A program made the position numbers and the translations under genes. From Streptomyces umbrinus (GTDB taxonomy: Bacteria; Actinomycetota; Actinomycetes; Streptomycetales; Streptomycetaceae): a stretch of DNA of 64,000 bases. The stretch is from positions 8,184,001-8,248,000 of the forward strand of contig NZ_JAUSZI010000002.1 in assembly GCF_030817415.1 (NCBI RefSeq), given 5' to 3'. The notes beneath the pieces are model-generated. The model did not search any database, was not told where the DNA came from, and was given only the letters and a program-made list of their open reading frames with translations. This document shows, piece by piece, positions 35,658 to 45,108 of the stretch. How positions within the stretch are numbered: the first letter of the stretch is position 1; each line of letters opens with the position of its first letter.

Positions 35658-36110
35658 TCACAGATCGTCAGGGAGCAGCCGGAAGGCAGGCTGACCAGTG
35701 AGCGGCCGCATCATGCGGAAGTGGCTGTCCGTGGTGAACATGTCCGCGGTCTGGAAGGCCGACGCAAGGGCGACATTCATCGCGTCGACGAGCCCCACTC
35801 CCTCCCCACCGTCCGCGTCCGCGTACCCCCGCATCACGGCCATGGCGCTCCGGAGGTGTGGTGCGGTGTCGGGGATCTCGAATCGGCGGGCCTCCGCTTG
35901 ACCAGCGATGAAGTCGAGCGCGTTCATGGCCGCCGCGGGGCCGATCCGCGAGGTCAGTAGATAGTCGAGCTCGGTGAGCACCATGGATGACACCACGAGG
36001 TGGCCTGTGCGGGCGAGGGCTTCCCGGTGGGCCGCGTGGCGGGGGTCCTTGGGTGTGAACAACCGATACAGAGCGTTGGTGTCGGCGATGGCGACCGGAA
36101 TGTCAGTCAT
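35658..36110 (-). CDS. PIN-domain toxin ribonuclease (VapC-like)
   Basis: A 150-residue PIN domain. Acidic metal ligands are Asp in AIADTNALYRLF, Glu in LTELDYLL, Asp in GLVDAMNVALA and Asp in MFTTDSHF. It should be an endoribonuclease held inactive by the antitoxin encoded just before it. ATG 36110 lies inside the antitoxin gene (8-bp overlap), as expected for a coupled pair. Confidence 0.92.
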   Translation of the reverse strand: MTDIPVAIADTNALYRLFTPKDPRHAAHREALARTGHLVVSSMVLTELDYLLTSRIGPAAAMNALDFIAGQAEARRFEIPDTAPHLRSAMAVMRGYADADGGEGVGLVDAMNVALASAFQTADMFTTDSHFRMMRPLTGQPAFRLLPDDL

Positions 36111-36393
36111 CGGTCCCCGCATCGTCGGCGGCTGTGCCCATGCCTCGCAGCGCCGCCTCGATCTCGTCGTCGTCCAGCACAGGGCCGCCCAGGTCCGGAA
36201 GATCCAGGTCGCCCATGGGGTCGGTACGGAACGGGTAGGCGGGCCGGCCCGTCAGTGCACCGCGGGGCACGATGTCCCCTATGGGCACCCCGTCCTTGGT
36301 GATGGTCACTGTTTCCCCGGCCGCCACACGGGCCAGGACCCGCGATGTCTGCTGGTTGAGCTCCCTCAGCGGGACCTCCGCGTTGTCACTCAT
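36103..36393 (-). CDS. Phd/YefM-family antitoxin
   Basis: A 96-residue antitoxin. The N-terminal Phd fold is clear: VPLRELNQQTSRVLARVAAGETVTITKDGVPIGDIVPR. The C-terminus is acidic (DDDEIEAALRGM) and would wrap the toxin. GGTGGAG precedes the ATG. It probably represses its own operon. The 116 bases upstream hold nothing else visible. Confidence 0.92.
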   Translation of the reverse strand: MSDNAEVPLRELNQQTSRVLARVAAGETVTITKDGVPIGDIVPRGALTGRPAYPFRTDPMGDLDLPDLGGPVLDDDEIEAALRGMGTAADDAGTDD

Positions 36394-36509
36394 GTCTCCA
36401 CCGTACTACTCGTTCTACATGGCGGCGAGCTTGTGGCCTTTGCCTACGTCGCCGCTGAGCGCGTACTGGACCTGACGGTCCTGGGTGTGGGTCGCGTCGC
36501 CCTTCCACC

Positions 36510-38147
36510 TCAGGTCAGGGTGTTGCTGAGGTGCGGACCGATGTAGCCGATGAGGATCCCGTGGTCGGTGCAGGCCCCGTCGTAGTAGTGCAGGCGGGGT
36601 GCGACGGTGTTGCCACCGCCTATGCGCAGATGGGCGCCCATGAAGACCCTGCCGTCCGGATGCACGCCGTCGGGGACCGGGAACGTGCGCGCTTTGCGCC
36701 AGGCGCCGTTCGTCTTCACCGTCTTCGACTCGTCTCGGACGACCTTGCGGGGTGAGATGACGTGCGACCCCTCGGGTGCGTCGGCGCACCACTGCTTGAA
36801 GTCGCAGTTCGCCTTTCCGGTCGCGGCCGAGTCGGCGAAGTCCTGGAGCGCCAGCAGCGCGTCCCAGGCCATGCGGACCCATGACGAGCCGTAGGCCTGG
36901 TCGTCGAGTTCCAAGGTGTACTTGCGACGTCCGGTGAAGTGCACCCGCGGCATGTCACTGACCCGGTCCAGAATCTCCGCGAAGGACGTGGGCGCGTTCG
37001 CGGAGAGATCCACCGGCGCGTACGCCTGCTCGGCGGCGCCCAGTTCCAGAAGCCGTTTCTGCAGTTCCCGGACCTGCGCCCTGGCCTTGTGGAATTCCTT
37101 GTACTGCTCGTCGTAGTCGACGACGAGTTGGGTCTCGTTGAGCTCCGTCTGGCGGAGTTCGTGCTTGAGATCGCGGATCTCGTCGGCCCTGACACGCTGC
37201 TCGCGCCCCGCCTCCTCAAGGATCTCCAGCAACACGTCGTTCTCGTCGCGCAGTCGCTCCAGGTCGGAGCTGCCCATGCCGTCCCGGGCCCGCATCCGCA
37301 TGACGGGTACGGAGTCAAGTGCGTCGGGCAGCGGCAGGCGGGTGGCCAGGCTCTGCGGGAGCTGTGCCAGGATGCGGCGGGCCTGCTGCGGTCTCTCTGT
37401 GATCAGGCGTTTGGACATCACGCGGTGCCTCTGACCGTCGGCTGGCCAGGCGGGGTCGACTCCGGGCAGGTAGGTGCGGATGCCGCCGTTGTAAACGCGG
37501 TGATACTCCAGTGCCCGGTTGAGGGTCGACTCGGCGCTCGGTGTGAGGATGTAGAGGATGGCCAGCCCCGCCAGGGGACGGACGAGGGGGTCGACCGTCC
37601 CTTCCAACCAGGCGTCGAAATCCACACCGTACGGTGTGCTCGCCATGACGACGGGGAGACGTCGGTTGGTGTCGCACAGTTCGTCGATGACGGATTCGAC
37701 GTCCTCGGTCTCGATGACCTGAGGCATGGCTGTCACGTCTGCCCGGCCATCGCGTGCGTCGAGCACGTCGAGCAGGCTCTTGGCCAGCCGGGGCGTCTTG
37801 GCGGGTACGGGAATGGCGTCGGGGTCGTCAGGCAGGTGTTCGACGTCGAGTTGTACCCAGGTGGGTTCGTCGGTGATCTGCCGCGTCACCACGGTGGTTT
37901 GCCATGTACCGCCGGGCGCGGTTTCCCGGAGCCGCCAACGGCCGTAGGTGCCGGTGGCGGCGGTGACCGAGTCGTGGTCGAGGGTGACCCCGTGGGCTAT
38001 CTCGTTGCGGCCTTCGACGAAGGCGTCGATGTTGTAGGTCTTCGGCGGTTGGGTGAGCCAGTCACGCAACTGCTCGTCGATCAGCGCTCCGGTCCTCACG
38101 TAGTCGGCCTGGCTGGTGACCACCATGCGGTAGCGGCGGGCGTCCAT
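36510..38147 (-). CDS. Coiled-coil protein of an SMC-like ATPase operon, unknown function
   Basis: A 545-residue protein, no family recognised with confidence. The N-terminal region (1-200) is mixed alpha/beta with a VIDELCDTNRRLPVVMAS segment. A central part contains the RTYLPGVDPAWPADGQRHRV block. A coiled coil covers about 290-385 (ERLRDENDVLLEILEEAG onwards). The C-terminal domain (about 400-545) has FTGRRKYTLELDDQ, a basic stretch, and an ending GAHLRIGGG ... HYYDG ... LIGYIGPHL that has the strand pattern of RelE-like small toxins. ATG 38147 has AGGAG seven bases upstream. It lies 41 bases downstream of the helical protein gene, last in the operon. It could be the effector. Confidence 0.7.
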   Translation of the reverse strand: MDARRYRMVVTSQADYVRTGALIDEQLRDWLTQPPKTYNIDAFVEGRNEIAHGVTLDHDSVTAATGTYGRWRLRETAPGGTWQTTVVTRQITDEPTWVQLDVEHLPDDPDAIPVPAKTPRLAKSLLDVLDARDGRADVTAMPQVIETEDVESVIDELCDTNRRLPVVMASTPYGVDFDAWLEGTVDPLVRPLAGLAILYILTPSAESTLNRALEYHRVYNGGIRTYLPGVDPAWPADGQRHRVMSKRLITERPQQARRILAQLPQSLATRLPLPDALDSVPVMRMRARDGMGSSDLERLRDENDVLLEILEEAGREQRVRADEIRDLKHELRQTELNETQLVVDYDEQYKEFHKARAQVRELQKRLLELGAAEQAYAPVDLSANAPTSFAEILDRVSDMPRVHFTGRRKYTLELDDQAYGSSWVRMAWDALLALQDFADSAATGKANCDFKQWCADAPEGSHVISPRKVVRDESKTVKTNGAWRKARTFPVPDGVHPDGRVFMGAHLRIGGGNTVAPRLHYYDGACTDHGILIGYIGPHLSNTLT

Positions 38148-38188
38148 CGTGTGACTCCTGACGGGCGTGAGAGAGGCGGGTCGGGGAC

Positions 38189-38596
38189 TCAGACTTTGCC
38201 GGCGGCCAGGACACGCAGCAGTTCACTCACGTCCTGGTGCCAGGCCCGCACCTCGGCGGGTGTGGGCGGCAGTTCATACGTGTGGTGGTGGCACGCGGCG
38301 CTGAGGGCGGACCATACGGCGTACCACTGGCGGGCCACGGAGGGGGCGACGTACCACTGCAGGCAGAGCATCCGGGTGCGACCGTTGCTGCGGGTCATGC
38401 GAGGGCTGACCATCTGCCAGTAGGCGTCGAGAGTTTCGTCGAGGGCAAGACGGAGCAACATCGCCGCGGCGCGTGCTCGGACACCGGGAGTGAGAGTGGT
38501 ATCGCCCGGTGGGTTGAGCAGGTGGTCGGCGGCGGTGACCAGAGCGTTCGTGGAGAGACCAGCCCTGGGCGCGGAGGAGTGGGTGAGACCGGTCAC
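38189..38596 (-). CDS. Small all-helical protein of an SMC-like ATPase operon
   Basis: A 135-residue, probably all-alpha protein with a CHHHTYELPPTPAEVRAW motif near the C-terminus and ARAAAMLLRLALDETLDAYW mid-protein. It has no membrane segment. The spacing of Arg and His does not meet the HEPN RNase motif (Rx4-6H), so I do not call it HEPN. GTG 38596 overlaps the ATPase stop as GTGA, so stoichiometric expression with the ATPase is likely. It could be the equivalent of the small accessory subunits in SMC-based defence such as Lamassu, which is inference from layout only. Confidence 0.7.
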   Translation of the reverse strand: MTGLTHSSAPRAGLSTNALVTAADHLLNPPGDTTLTPGVRARAAAMLLRLALDETLDAYWQMVSPRMTRSNGRTRMLCLQWYVAPSVARQWYAVWSALSAACHHHTYELPPTPAEVRAWHQDVSELLRVLAAGKV

Positions 38597-41076
38597 CGGG
38601 CCTGCACCGCCTTGGCGAGCCGCTCCGTACGCCTGACCAGATCACGGCGGTCGCCGACAGGCTTGGTCGGGGTCTGGTGGGAGGCCTGGTTCAGTTGCCG
38701 GATCAAGTCCCGTGCAGAGGTGCCGTGATCGCGTGCGATCGCGTCCAGCACGTCGACCGGTCCCGCCCCCTCCATGCCCATCGCGATCGCGGCGAGGCCG
38801 GTGAGGGGTCCGGGCTGTGTGACTTTCTCTTGAATCTTGCTCTGCTCCAGCCCCGCGTCACGAAGGGTGCGCCGGGCGATGACCTGGTACGCGGCTTCCA
38901 CCGCGAGGCGGCACATCGGGGGCAGCACCCGGTCGGCCACCTCCGGCGGCAGATGGGGGTCGCGGGCGACGGCCCTCGCGTCCTCCAGCGCCTGGCTCAC
39001 CGGGTCGCTGACGGGGACGACTTCGACGACGGAGTCGATCTGCCGGGAGACCGCCATGACCGTGGCTCGCAGACCGAGCCGGCTGATGGCCTCCTTGAGC
39101 CGGGCGTCGTGGGTGAAGACGACGACCTGCCGGTGCTGGGCGTACAGATCGAGGACCCTGGCGAGGCCGTCCACCTTCTCCGGATCCATGGACTGCACCG
39201 GGTCGTCGATGATCACGAAACCGAACGGGCTGTCCTGATGGGTGGCGCGCGGGATGAACAGGGAGAGGGCGAGTGAGTGCAGCTCACCCTGGCTCATGAC
39301 GCCGAACGCGGGCGCGTCTGCGTCGTCCACGGAGACGGGAAGACTGACCTGCCGCTGCGGGCCGACGCCCGCGAGCCCGATCGCACCCAGCGAGACACTG
39401 CTGCGCTCGCACAACAGCCGCCAGATCTCCCCGGATTGGTCGGCGAACGGCTTGAACCGGGCGTCCCGCAACTCATCGGTGAGCGCGCGCAGCCAGGCGC
39501 GTACCGCCTTGATCTGCTTGGTGACCGGCTTCGTAGCCTGCGCGGCCTCCGCCTGCCCAAGCCACGTGGACAGCCGTGCTGCTACAGGCTGCCAGCGCCC
39601 GTCCTGTGCCGTGATGCGGCGGATGGCGTCGTCGCGCACTTGGAGGCAAGCGTCGGCGAGGACGGCCGCGGCGCGTTCCGCGCGGTCCGCCAGCTCGCGT
39701 GGCTCGCGTGCGGCGCGGCAGGCCGTCAGATCGCGCCAGAGTGCGGCGAGCGAGGGTTCGTCGGCCTGGAGCCAGGCAGGAGGAGGCTGCATCAGGTCGT
39801 GCATCTCCCGTACAGCGGCCGTCAGTTCGCGGTGTGCGGCCTCGGCGTCGGCCGCCTCTGCCTGGAGTCTTTCGACCTGCGCGCGCGTCCGCTCCGCCCA
39901 GGCGCGGTCCAGCAGATCCGTGCTGCCGCAGACCGGGCAGTCGGAGACGTCGGGGTGGCGGCGGCGGTGTTCCAGCGCCGTATCGAGCAGTTTGATCAGC
40001 TGCCGGGCGTCCTCGGCGGAGCCATGACGGGCGTCGTCGGCCACGGTTGCTGCCGAGCGCAGCCGGGAGACGGCTTTCGTGACGGTCGGGAGGTTGGGGC
40101 CCTCCAGAGCGGCAAGCCGGCGCAGCCGGGACAGGTGCACTTCGTCCGCGGCACTGTGGCCCTTCAGCAGTGCCCGGACCAGGTCGAGGTCGGGGTTCCG
40201 GCCGGACAGGGCCGCGACCGCCTCAGCGGCGCGCGGGTCGTCCACTGTTGACAGCTCCTGGATCACTGTGGCGGTGAGGGCCTTGGCCGCGTTCTCGGTC
40301 TCGGTCAGCGTCTTGGCCCGAGCCCGGGCCGCCGTGTCGGAGTCACTGAGGAGTTCGAGGCCGAGGATCCGGGAGATCTCGTCGTGCAAGGCGGTGAGCG
40401 GCCCGTTGATGACTGCACCCAGCTGCGTGTAGGGGAGGAACGGCCGATACAGCGTCAGCTGTTCGGCGTCGATCACGTCGTGCAGGTCTTCGCCGGTGGG
40501 CTTTCCGGCTTGTTCCACGACGGTACGGGACTCATCGAGCCCTTCGCCGTGCCAGACCCGGCGTACGGTCACGGGCTTCTTGGCGCCGTCACTGTCAGCG
40601 TCGAAGCAGAGTTCGACAGCGACCTCGGGCGAGGAGTGCTCGTGGAGGTTGCGCCAACCCTTCTTCCACACCTGAGTGCGCCCCTGCCAGCGGAAGTTGT
40701 CGCCCGTCAGAGCCATCTCCGCGGCCTCGGCGAAGCTCGACTTCCCGGAACCGTTGCGGCCCGTCACCAGCGTCAGCCCGGGGCCGGGGCGCAGCTGGAC
40801 GGTGGCGGCGGGCCCGATGCCTCGCCAGCCGGCCGCGGTGATGGATTGCATGTACACGGTTCCGGAATGGCCACCGTTCCGTGCCTGCGCGGCCGGCAGC
40901 AGAGCACGCAGCTGGGCCTGCTCTTCCACGGACAGCCCGGATTTGGGCAGGCGGGCGAGGAGTAGATCACGGAGGCGGTGTCGCTCATGGCTCGGCTTCC
41001 TCGGGTGCGCTGGAGGCTGCGGCAGGCGTGCCCGAGGTGTCGCCAGGGGACGGTGTGCCGTTGTCAACACGAGCAT
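38593..41076 (-). CDS. Rad50/SMC-like ATPase with zinc hook
   Basis: An 827-residue ATPase. Walker A is GRNGSGKSS (106-114), the middle is coiled coil with a CPVC zinc hook (SDCPVCGSTDLL), the signature motif is SQGELHSLALSLF and Walker B with the D-loop is FVIIDDPVQSMDPE. The H-loop follows in VVFTHDARL. The N-terminal 75 residues precede the usual SMC start (YMQSITAAGWRGIG) and include a helical stretch from about 28; the true start could be later than ATG 41076. It probably senses DNA ends or foreign DNA and drives the two following proteins. Confidence 0.85.
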   Translation of the reverse strand: MLVLTTAHRPLATPRARLPQPPAHPRKPSHERHRLRDLLLARLPKSGLSVEEQAQLRALLPAAQARNGGHSGTVYMQSITAAGWRGIGPAATVQLRPGPGLTLVTGRNGSGKSSFAEAAEMALTGDNFRWQGRTQVWKKGWRNLHEHSSPEVAVELCFDADSDGAKKPVTVRRVWHGEGLDESRTVVEQAGKPTGEDLHDVIDAEQLTLYRPFLPYTQLGAVINGPLTALHDEISRILGLELLSDSDTAARARAKTLTETENAAKALTATVIQELSTVDDPRAAEAVAALSGRNPDLDLVRALLKGHSAADEVHLSRLRRLAALEGPNLPTVTKAVSRLRSAATVADDARHGSAEDARQLIKLLDTALEHRRRHPDVSDCPVCGSTDLLDRAWAERTRAQVERLQAEAADAEAAHRELTAAVREMHDLMQPPPAWLQADEPSLAALWRDLTACRAAREPRELADRAERAAAVLADACLQVRDDAIRRITAQDGRWQPVAARLSTWLGQAEAAQATKPVTKQIKAVRAWLRALTDELRDARFKPFADQSGEIWRLLCERSSVSLGAIGLAGVGPQRQVSLPVSVDDADAPAFGVMSQGELHSLALSLFIPRATHQDSPFGFVIIDDPVQSMDPEKVDGLARVLDLYAQHRQVVVFTHDARLKEAISRLGLRATVMAVSRQIDSVVEVVPVSDPVSQALEDARAVARDPHLPPEVADRVLPPMCRLAVEAAYQVIARRTLRDAGLEQSKIQEKVTQPGPLTGLAAIAMGMEGAGPVDVLDAIARDHGTSARDLIRQLNQASHQTPTKPVGDRRDLVRRTERLAKAVQAR

Positions 41077-41363
41077 GACGCTACCCTGTTAGCACTATCA
41101 ACATGTTTGCGTGAATAGATATCGATCAAGAATGTGTACATTCGTTCTAGGGCCTTCGCCCGCCGAGTCCGTCTCAAGGGCACCTGAGGTGTCAGCGCTT
41201 GAAAGTCTCGACCTTGAACATCGCGTGATACATGCTGTCGGCGAACTCCAGGACACTCCCGTTGGGGCACCGGTGCCATGGGCGCGCCGCCTGGGCTGAA
41301 AAAGGTCTGTCCTGACTGCTGTTGAGCCTGATGTGATCTTGTCTGCGGCCTATGACGAGCCAC

Positions 41364-41392
41364 CGACAGCGGCCGTGATCCGGCCGCTGTCG
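41364..41392. promoter_or_regulatory. Perfect 12-bp-arm palindrome
   Basis: Arms cgacagcggccg and complement surround a 5-base centre. It lies in the 402-bp gap between the divergent SMC-like ATPase and DUF2786 genes, about 87 bases before the latter. It is an operator or hairpin candidate. The rest of the gap shows no supported gene. Confidence 0.55.
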
Positions 41393-41478
41393 AGGTTCAT
41401 AGGATATGAACTCGTTTCGATCGCGGGGTGCGGACGGCCGCCTCGTGCGGTTGGCCCATGGGGAGGGCGTAAAAAGTC

Positions 41479-43836
41479 ATGACGGAGCAGAGCACAGCCC
41501 ATGCACCGGCTTCGGTTGCGGACTTCGGCTCAGCCCGAAAGGTCTGGCTGCGGGCGCGGGTCACTGAGCTGAGCGAGGCACTGAGTGACTTCGGTCCGCA
41601 GCTGCATGCGCTGATCCCCGCGGATCTGGGAGACCGGCGGCTGGTGGACGCCCTGGTCCTGTGCCGAGTCGCGGCAGACGAGGCACGCGTCCAACCTGTC
41701 GCGGAGACAGTCGCGTGGCTGGAGCTGCTGATCCCGCACGGCCATCGTCACGACCTGGCCGACGCGGTGCGCCGACTGCGCTCGGCTCTCACCGTGGCCG
41801 AGGACCCGGCGCTGTGGTCCTGGCACGCGCAAGAGTGGGAGGAGCTCGTCCTCGCGCTCTGGAGGAGTGACCGGGCCAGGGCTGTCGAGCCTGGCCGGAC
41901 CGACGACGAGCTGGTCTCGCGGTGGGGCGTGCGGACGGCCGACAGCCCGCACCCCGAGTGGGCACAGCACGAGAACGGGCTGTCGTTCACGCCGTTGACC
42001 GAGCATCTGGCGGACGAGGCCGAAGAGCCCCTGAGTCTGCTCGCGGGGGCGGTCCTGTCGCAGCCTCATGTCGTCGAAGCGATCGAGAACTCCCTGGCCG
42101 TATACGAGGGTGGTCTTCAGGGTGCCGGACACCTCACGCTCATCGCCGAACAGGAGCTCTGTGCACAGGAGTTGGGGGCGTGGTGCGACAAGCATCCGGG
42201 CGGCGCGTCCCAAGCGACGGAAGACTTCCTGACAGAGCTGTACGAGTCCGTAGAGACCTACTCCGCCGAGGTCCTCGATCCGTTGATCCGCTCGCTCTCG
42301 GCCTACGAGCGAACCCTGTTCCGCACTGCCATGTCTCCCGAGCGGCGTGACAGGAACGCGTACTTGACCGAATTCCTCGACTGCGTGGCAAACCCTTCGG
42401 CAAGCGCCTGGACGGACGGAGTGCTCGACCCCGGTGTCGCGGAGGAAGCTGCCGAACGCCAGGCGCGAGGGGAACTCACATGGCACTCCATGCGTGGCTC
42501 CGTACCGGTCTGGTACCACATTGTCACCTCCCCCCAGGAGCGGGCGGCCGCGCTGGCCTTCTCCGGAACGGCCTCGTCGTCCGCGATCCGTGTGGACGTC
42601 GATGTCGTCCTTGCCCGTCAGGGGACCCTGTTCGAGGGGCTGGGACTGGACGGACCGGAGGACTGGTATCCCGAGCCCGGTATCGGGCTGCGCTACTCCC
42701 AGCACAGCGCCACCGACCTGTGCGAACTCCTGACCCTCGCCGAACTCGGCCACGCCCGCCTGGAGTTCGTGATCCGGGGCACGGACGGCAGATTCGTACT
42801 GCTCCGGTCGCTGCGGGCCGAGGTCCAGGACGCCGACGCCTCGGCCTGGTGCCGGGGCGTGCTGTACGCCCTGCGGAAACTGGTACCTGACGTCGATGAC
42901 CTGGCAGACGTCATCGCGTCCGAAGAGCCCACGGACCACCAGGACGACGAAGACGAATGGGAAGACGGGTGGGACGACGAAGAGGAGGACGAGCAGGGGC
43001 AGCCGGATGCCACCCCCACCGCGAGCGGCTCGGACACCCCCGAGGCGCCGGCGCCGCCCAAGTCCGCCCGGCTGTCCGATGAGTTGCTGGCCAAGGTGAA
43101 GGCCATCCTGCGCCTGGCCGAGAATCCGGCGGCCACGAAGGCCGAGGCGGAGGCCTTCTTGCAGAAGGCGACGGCCATGATGGCCAAGTACGGCATCGAG
43201 CAGGCCATGCTTCGCGGCGACGACCCCGCCGTGCGCGAAAAGCCGGCGGATCGTGTGGTCGAGGTCGTCGCCCCCTGGATGGGCGAGTGCAAGCGACTCC
43301 TGTCGGCCATCGCATTCGCGATGCGCTGCCACCCCATCTATCCAGGGGGCAAGGCGAACAAGCACCGGGTCCACTTGTTCGGCTTCCCCTCGGACCTGCA
43401 CTCCGTCGAAGTCCTGTACGCGAGCCTGCGCCTGCAGATGCTGCAAGGCGCCGACCGGGCAGACGCGCGGCACCGGCCGCCGGGGGAGCTCCCGCGGGCC
43501 TATAAGCGTTCCTGGATGCTCGGCTTCATCCGGGCTGTGGCCCTGCGGATCGGAGAAGCCGAACGTGCGGCCCGTGAGGACAGCGAGCGCGAACGCGCCG
43601 AGGCCGCCGCGACGGACACTTCCGTGCAGGGCCGCAGTGTGGCACTCGTCCTCGCCGACCGGACCACCGAGGTCGAGACCGAGGTCGCCTCCCGCTACCC
43701 GAAACTGGGCAAGGTACGGCGTACGCGCTTCACCGGCAGCGGATACCGGCAGGGGCACGTGGACGGGCAGCAGGCTGACATCGGAGGCCTCGCCCTGGAC
43801 GACGAGAACGAGGAGTGGGACGAGCTCACCGCCTGA
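41479..43836 (+). CDS. Large DUF2786-containing protein
   Basis: A 785-residue protein. The first 470 residues are helical with no recognised domain. An acidic linker (about 475-510: EDEWEDGWDDEEEDEQG) leads to a DUF2786 block (KVKAILRLAENPAATKAEAE, then AFLQKATAMMAKYGIEQAML) and a C-terminal domain with KRLLSAIAFAMRCHPIYPGG and RGRSVALVL-type strands. DUF2786 proteins occur in phage and mobile regions; their biochemical role is not known to me. It ends three bases from the converging second mcrC. Placement within the island suggests a conflict-related role. Confidence 0.75.
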   Translation: MTEQSTAHAPASVADFGSARKVWLRARVTELSEALSDFGPQLHALIPADLGDRRLVDALVLCRVAADEARVQPVAETVAWLELLIPHGHRHDLADAVRRLRSALTVAEDPALWSWHAQEWEELVLALWRSDRARAVEPGRTDDELVSRWGVRTADSPHPEWAQHENGLSFTPLTEHLADEAEEPLSLLAGAVLSQPHVVEAIENSLAVYEGGLQGAGHLTLIAEQELCAQELGAWCDKHPGGASQATEDFLTELYESVETYSAEVLDPLIRSLSAYERTLFRTAMSPERRDRNAYLTEFLDCVANPSASAWTDGVLDPGVAEEAAERQARGELTWHSMRGSVPVWYHIVTSPQERAAALAFSGTASSSAIRVDVDVVLARQGTLFEGLGLDGPEDWYPEPGIGLRYSQHSATDLCELLTLAELGHARLEFVIRGTDGRFVLLRSLRAEVQDADASAWCRGVLYALRKLVPDVDDLADVIASEEPTDHQDDEDEWEDGWDDEEEDEQGQPDATPTASGSDTPEAPAPPKSARLSDELLAKVKAILRLAENPAATKAEAEAFLQKATAMMAKYGIEQAMLRGDDPAVREKPADRVVEVVAPWMGECKRLLSAIAFAMRCHPIYPGGKANKHRVHLFGFPSDLHSVEVLYASLRLQMLQGADRADARHRPPGELPRAYKRSWMLGFIRAVALRIGEAERAAREDSERERAEAAATDTSVQGRSVALVLADRTTEVETEVASRYPKLGKVRRTRFTGSGYRQGHVDGQQADIGGLALDDENEEWDELTA

Positions 43837-43839
43837 TCG

Positions 43840-45108
43840 TCATCGTCGTGGCGGTAGCGGGGCTTGGGCGGAGGCCAGTGCTGACCGGATCCACGTGGTC
43901 GCGGAGTCGGGAAGCGCATGGGTGTTGATGCCGAGGACGTCGATGATGCCGAGTCCGCCTCGCGGGCCTTCGACCTGGAGGGTGCGGCGGGCGTGTCCGC
44001 CGGGCTGGGGATGGATGATCACGGCCCTCGAGGCGTCGCTGGGGGCGTAGCCGACGCTGTAGGTGAGGAGTTGGTGGATGTCGGCGGCACTGATGCTGTG
44101 GCGGTCGTAGCGCTTGTACTTCGCGTCCACCGGCAGCAGCGTGCGTTGGACCGCGTCACGCCGGGGAAGGCTGAGCAGGAGATCGGGTCGGAAGGTCGAG
44201 GTGCTGCCGAGGTCTCCACGTACGGTGATCGCCCCCCGGCCGCTGCTGGCAACGGCGTGCCCACCGTGCAGAGAACCGGCCTCGGTTGCCAGTCGGCGAA
44301 CGACCGCCTCCCAGAGCGCGGGCATGGCCAGCAGCAGGCCGTCCGCCGTGGTGCCGTGGTCGGTGAGAAGGTCGGTCACGCCTCCGCCGCGCAGCAAGAG
44401 GCGGGCCCAGGTGTGGGCGGCAAGGTAGCGGGCGTTCAGACGCGTGTATTGGGTGCGGTCTAGAGCGCGCAGCGCCGCGGTCGGGTTGGGCGCGCACGGA
44501 AAGGCGATGGCGATTCCGTGGAGGTCGCGGGCCAGGTCGGAGCCGGCGGCCAGGCTGAGCGCGACTCTCAGCGCGCTTCCCAGGACGCGGTTGTCCCAGT
44601 TGTCCGGCTCCCGGTCGAAGGTACGGACGTGTAGCTGGTCCAGTTGCCCGTAGCGGCGGGTGACCTGGGAGGAAGCGTCCAGACGCCCCCGGAGCACCGG
44701 TTCGAGACTCTGGCGGCGCACGTAGTCCCGGCGCAGCCCCTCCCGCAGCAGCTTCTCGCACTCCCCGAGAAGGGCGGCGGCCACCAGGTCGGCGTAGCCG
44801 TCCGGGCCGGTGGCCCACCGTCTGGCGGTCGCCGGGACGGGCGTGCCGAGGGCGTAGGCGAGCCAGCTCATGAGCTGCTCTCCTGGAATGGCGAACTTGG
44901 GCTCGACGATCAGGCGGACACGGTCCAGGACCAGGATCCCGACGGTCCCGTCGGCCTTGAGCCGCCACCCGGTGCGGTCCGGGGACAGTGTGAGGCAGCC
45001 GCGTGCCTGGAGCGCACCCAGGCGGTCGATGTCGCTGGGGGTGAGTTGTTCGAAGCCTAGTTGGGCGGACTCGTACTCGCCGAGCCGGACCTCGGTGCGG
45101 TCAGGCAT
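43840..45108 (-). CDS. McrC-like restriction subunit, copy 2
   Basis: A 422-residue McrC homologue, well diverged from copy 1. The N-terminal domain contains VRLIVEPKFAIPGEQLMSWLAYALG. The nuclease centre has Asp in FRPDLLLSL and VDAKYKRYD, followed by IHQLLTYSVGYA. Its ATG overlaps the second mcrB stop by 8 bp, so the two belong together. Confidence 0.9.
   Translation of the reverse strand: MPDRTEVRLGEYESAQLGFEQLTPSDIDRLGALQARGCLTLSPDRTGWRLKADGTVGILVLDRVRLIVEPKFAIPGEQLMSWLAYALGTPVPATARRWATGPDGYADLVAAALLGECEKLLREGLRRDYVRRQSLEPVLRGRLDASSQVTRRYGQLDQLHVRTFDREPDNWDNRVLGSALRVALSLAAGSDLARDLHGIAIAFPCAPNPTAALRALDRTQYTRLNARYLAAHTWARLLLRGGGVTDLLTDHGTTADGLLLAMPALWEAVVRRLATEAGSLHGGHAVASSGRGAITVRGDLGSTSTFRPDLLLSLPRRDAVQRTLLPVDAKYKRYDRHSISAADIHQLLTYSVGYAPSDASRAVIIHPQPGGHARRTLQVEGPRGGLGIIDVLGINTHALPDSATTWIRSALASAQAPLPPRR

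Noticed and set aside
38189..38596. HEPN ribonuclease call for the helical protein
   Set aside because: No Rx4-6H motif at the right place; the CHHH block is not enough.
41111..41363. Short frames in both directions in the gap before the DUF2786 gene
   Set aside because: No ribosome site, mixed codon use; a minus-strand end reading VLEFADSMYHAMFK could be a relic but is too short to support.
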